In this document: positions 61,578 through 64,000 of the stretch, one piece after another
Layout: each line of letters starts with the position of its first letter
Position numbering within the stretch: the stretch's first letter is position 1
Made by a program: the position numbers and the translations under genes
Assembly (NCBI GenBank): GCA_965222485.1
Contig: CBDCUC010000040.1
Span: 682,001 to 746,000, forward strand
DNA: 64,000 nucleotides
Direction: 5' to 3'
From: CBDCUC01 sp965222485
Lineage (GTDB): Bacteria; Pseudomonadota; Alphaproteobacteria; Rhizobiales; Hyphomicrobiaceae
Notes under the pieces: generated by a model
The model's input: only the letters and a program-made list of their open reading frames with translations
What the model was told of the DNA's origin: nothing
Database searches by the model: none

Positions 61578-62284
61578 TAATGACGGACGGCCTGGGCCGC
61601 CGCTGCGCCTGAGCGCGCACCACGTTCACCGGTTTGGTCATGCTTGGCGCGCTGTACACCTATGTTTGCCGCATACGAACTCTCGCGCCACGGTGGCACC
61701 ACCCAGTCCGTGGCGAGCCTCGCGGCGGCCGGCAAGAACTTCAGGTATTCGGAAACCAGAATGCGTGTTGTGCGCGCATCAAGCCACCACGCTTCGCGGC
61801 TGAATGTTTTTGGAATCACGGCGTGCGGAATAAGCGTCGCACCAGGTAATTTGCGCGACAACTCGGCAAGGCTGCGCGGCATATGATAATTGGAAGTGAC
61901 GACAATCAACGTCGTGAACTTCTTTTCCCGCGCCCAGGCGTGGGTTTCCGCCGCGTTGCCAACTGTATCGAGCGCTTCATAACCAAGATCAACACAGCAC
62001 TCGAAGAGTGCCTTTTCCAATCCAGACAATTTCAAAATCTGATGCGGCTTGGTGCGTTGGTTGATGCCTGTAACCAAAAGCCTCTTGGCCCGGCCCGCGC
62101 CAAGCAGTTTTCCGGCTTCTCGAATCCGCTGCCCGCCACCTGTCAGCACAACGATGCCGTCTGCCTTTACCTCGGACGGCTTCGGGTCGCGCATGATGAC
62201 CGCGGCAAATATGAGGAAGCCGAATAACAGCAGGCTGAGCAACCCGCCTGTCAATCCGATCAGCCATTTTCGCTTCGCCGTCAT
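61577..62284 (-). CDS. DUF218 / YdcF-ElyC family protein
   Basis: 235 residues with one N-terminal transmembrane helix (about 8-31) and a soluble DUF218 domain: GIVVLTGGGQRIREAGKLL, RLLVTGINQ, GYEALDTVGNAAETHAWARE, TLIVVTSNYHMPRSLAEL. ElyC-type members affect envelope polysaccharide assembly; activity unclear. Lies between ftsX and plsC in the same direction, an order common in Hyphomicrobiales. Confidence 0.9.
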   Translation of the reverse strand: MTAKRKWLIGLTGGLLSLLLFGFLIFAAVIMRDPKPSEVKADGIVVLTGGGQRIREAGKLLGAGRAKRLLVTGINQRTKPHQILKLSGLEKALFECCVDLGYEALDTVGNAAETHAWAREKKFTTLIVVTSNYHMPRSLAELSRKLPGATLIPHAVIPKTFSREAWWLDARTTRILVSEYLKFLPAAARLATDWVVPPWRESSYAANIGVQRAKHDQTGERGARSGAAAAQAVRH

Positions 62285-62494
62285 GATTATGTGTCGTCAC
62301 CGAAGTTGCCAGCCCAGCATTTTGGCTGGGCGATGCGCGGGTCGGATCCAAAGATTAGCCAAAATCGAGCCCGATGTGAAAACATCGGTTAGCATGATTG
62401 TACAATCATAATTACCAGGCCTGATTGATGCTGTTGTGCAACACTCTGGCCGCCATGTGCTGCCTGGCCCGCCAAGCCAAGCTGCCCACCCTGT

Positions 62495-63601
62495 TTACCA
62501 GCGGCTGTTAAGGATGCGGTAGACGCCCATCCGCGACGTCAGCATGCACAACCCGGCAATGACAATGACGACAATACCAAGCAGGACGTAACCGGCTGCA
62601 TCAAGCGCGCCGGTACCGATGAACCGCTGCAACTCGATCATCGTGACACTGCCGCCGCCAAGAAGAAGCATAGCCGCGGGCATCAGGAAAAAGACCGCCA
62701 TCGCAAAACCAGCCCCAACAATTCCGGCACGAATGCCAAGCCTCAGGAAGTGCTTTTCAAATTCGCGCGCGATAAATCCATCCGTGGCTCCGACGAAGTG
62801 CAACACCTCGACAATCTCCCGGTTCGACGCCATGGCGCTGCGCGTCGCCGATACGATGATCGCTGTCGTCGCGGCGGCAACCAGAACGAGAATGCCGACG
62901 CCACCAAGTGCGAAGGACCGTGTCACGGTGCGGATCTGTTTCTGCCAATGCCTGTGATCGTCCAGCATGACACCGTTGAATGATTTACTGAGCGAGGCTC
63001 TAAGTGAGTCGAGGTCTGGCGGCGCCGTACGATCGAGTTTCAACGCAATCAGTCGAGGAACAGGTAAAGTTTCCAGCGCATCCGTTTTGCCGAGCCAGGG
63101 CTCTAACAGTTTGCTCGACTCCGCAAGGCTCAGGACATCAATATCTGCAATTCCCTGAGCCTGGCGGAGGAATTCTGCGACGTCTTGTACGAGCTTTTCC
63201 GTTTCATCAGTTTTCCCCGGCTCGATTTGGACGGTCACTTCACTTGCTACATCCTTAAGCCAAGCACTTGCCGACTGGTTGATCATGTAGACGGCGCCTG
63301 CGGTCAGGCAAGCGAGGAAGCACATGATTGAAATCACCAGGGTGAGCGATCGGCCGGTAACCGAGCCTGCCTGAACGATGGGCGCCCGGCGTGCGCCTGG
63401 TTCCGGCCCGCGAGGCGGCGTTGGCCCGCCTGGCGGGCCTGCATGGAAGCCATCGCGCCCCGCCGAAACATCGAGCGTCGTACGCTGTGTCGTGACATCG
63501 GCGGTGTATTCATTAGGACGACCGGTGGTTGCGTCATCATACGTGTCGGTCGGCTGGTGATACGGTCGGCCGGTTGTCGGTTTGTCAAACGATCCTGACA
63601 T
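62495..63601 (-). CDS. ftsX: Cell division protein FtsX
   Basis: Membrane subunit of the FtsEX complex, which links ATP use to septal peptidoglycan hydrolase activation. 368 residues: a cytoplasmic N-terminus of about 83 residues, helix 1 (86-107), a periplasmic domain (about 108-230) and three helices at the C-terminus. EVVEVLHFVGATDGFIAREF-like sequence (residues near 270: REIVEVLHFVGATDGFIARE) is typical. The N-terminus repeats the unit ATTGRP/TTGRP with a following tyrosine-rich segment, longer than in enterobacteria. Overlaps the ftsE stop by 17 bases. Confidence 0.93.
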   Translation of the reverse strand: MSGSFDKPTTGRPYHQPTDTYDDATTGRPNEYTADVTTQRTTLDVSAGRDGFHAGPPGGPTPPRGPEPGARRAPIVQAGSVTGRSLTLVISIMCFLACLTAGAVYMINQSASAWLKDVASEVTVQIEPGKTDETEKLVQDVAEFLRQAQGIADIDVLSLAESSKLLEPWLGKTDALETLPVPRLIALKLDRTAPPDLDSLRASLSKSFNGVMLDDHRHWQKQIRTVTRSFALGGVGILVLVAAATTAIIVSATRSAMASNREIVEVLHFVGATDGFIAREFEKHFLRLGIRAGIVGAGFAMAVFFLMPAAMLLLGGGSVTMIELQRFIGTGALDAAGYVLLGIVVIVIAGLCMLTSRMGVYRILNSRW

Positions 63602-64000
63602 GGCCCTCGTGCAGCTCCAGCCGCGGCGCTTTGAATTGCCGCATCAGTTGATGATCGTGTGTGGCGATGAGCACCGATGTGCCCAGTCTGTTGAGTTCGA
63701 TGAACAGGCGCAACAGGCGTCGTGCCATTTGTGGGTCCACGTTACCGGTTGGCTCGTCTGCTAGCAGTAGTTCCGGCTTTCCGATCACTGCGCGCGCAAT
63801 CGCGGCGCGTTGCTTCTCGCCGCCTGAGAGAATGGATGGAAACTCGTGCATGCGGTCACCCAGACCGACCCACTGCAAAAGGTCTGTGACATCCTCACGG
63901 TAGTCCTTCGTGCGCTTACCCAGAACTCTGAGCGGCAGTGCCACGTTCTCCCACGTCGTAAGGTGATCGAGCAGTCGGAAGTCCTGAAAGACGATGCCGA
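63585..64000 (-). CDS. ftsE: Cell division ATP-binding protein FtsE, partial (5' end outside window)
   Basis: C-terminal part of the ABC ATPase of FtsEX. The frame is open to the window edge; visible are the Q-loop GIVFQDFRLL, the signature LSGGEKQRAAIARA, Walker B LLLADEPTGNVD and the H-loop LIATHDHQLM. The Walker A half lies beyond base 64000. About 138 residues are seen of the roughly 220 usual. Confidence 0.95.
   Translation of the reverse strand, partial: GIVFQDFRLLDHLTTWENVALPLRVLGKRTKDYREDVTDLLQWVGLGDRMHEFPSILSGGEKQRAAIARAVIGKPELLLADEPTGNVDPQMARRLLRLFIELNRLGTSVLIATHDHQLMRQFKAPRLELHEGHVRIV

Noticed and set aside
1..64000. CRISPR arrays, rRNA operons, insertion sequences, prophage
   Set aside because: No regularly spaced direct repeats, rRNA stretches, transposase or phage structural genes were seen.

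Overview
The window looks like chromosome of an alphaproteobacterium, most likely of the Hyphomicrobiales or a near relative. This rests on gene content and order, not on any search: PhaR beside phaA-phaB, zur-znuC-znuB, a class II (B12-dependent) ribonucleotide reductase, ispA-mtgA-rpmF, metX-metW beside hisC-tyrC, gloB divergent from a small methyltransferase, and ftsE-ftsX with a DUF218 protein and plsC. The DNA is moderately GC-rich. I see no tRNA, rRNA, CRISPR array, phage or insertion sequence.

Layout. 1-8.7 kb is a surface-glycan locus: a truncated cysD, a GT4 glycosyltransferase and a PglC/PglD/PglE-like set on the minus strand; a second GT4 enzyme and an O-antigen-ligase-like membrane protein on the plus strand; then a UDP-glucuronate 4-epimerase. 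9-17.5 kb holds a bactofilin, an FAH-family enzyme, a membrane-anchored VWA protein, an unrecognised 1121-residue envelope protein and a thiolase homologue lacking key residues. 17.8-24.7 kb has zinc homeostasis (zur-znuCB), isoprenoid genes (ispG with a very long tail, ispA), mtgA and rpmF. 25-33.3 kb has a small membrane protein, an EAL-type c-di-GMP protein, PHB metabolism (phaR, phaA, phaB) and a NYN-LOTUS RNA-biology protein. 33.4-39.8 kb is gloB, two methyltransferases, metX, hisC and tyrC.

39.7-41.8 kb is the most accessory-looking stretch: a GIY-YIG nuclease gene inside a repeat-bounded cassette, an empty miniature of the same cassette, an orphan cassette end, and a TIR/coiled-coil/PAN-like gene broken by an in-frame amber codon at the position expected for the TIR catalytic glutamate. 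42-51.6 kb carries a ChaC-like cyclotransferase, a PiT phosphate transporter, an alpha/beta hydrolase and an FAH-superfamily hydratase, a secreted DUF1800-DUF1501 pair, a HAD enzyme and an EamA transporter. 51.9-57 kb is a two-component system followed by a TonB-dependent receptor. The end holds an unknown conserved-looking gene, nrdJ, plsC, a DUF218 protein, ftsX and a partial ftsE.

The strongest leads are the TIR amber codon, the GIY-YIG cassette family, the 1121-residue envelope protein with its VWA neighbour, the ispG tail and the catalytically altered thiolase and hydrolase. Protein families were called by reading motifs; no database was searched.
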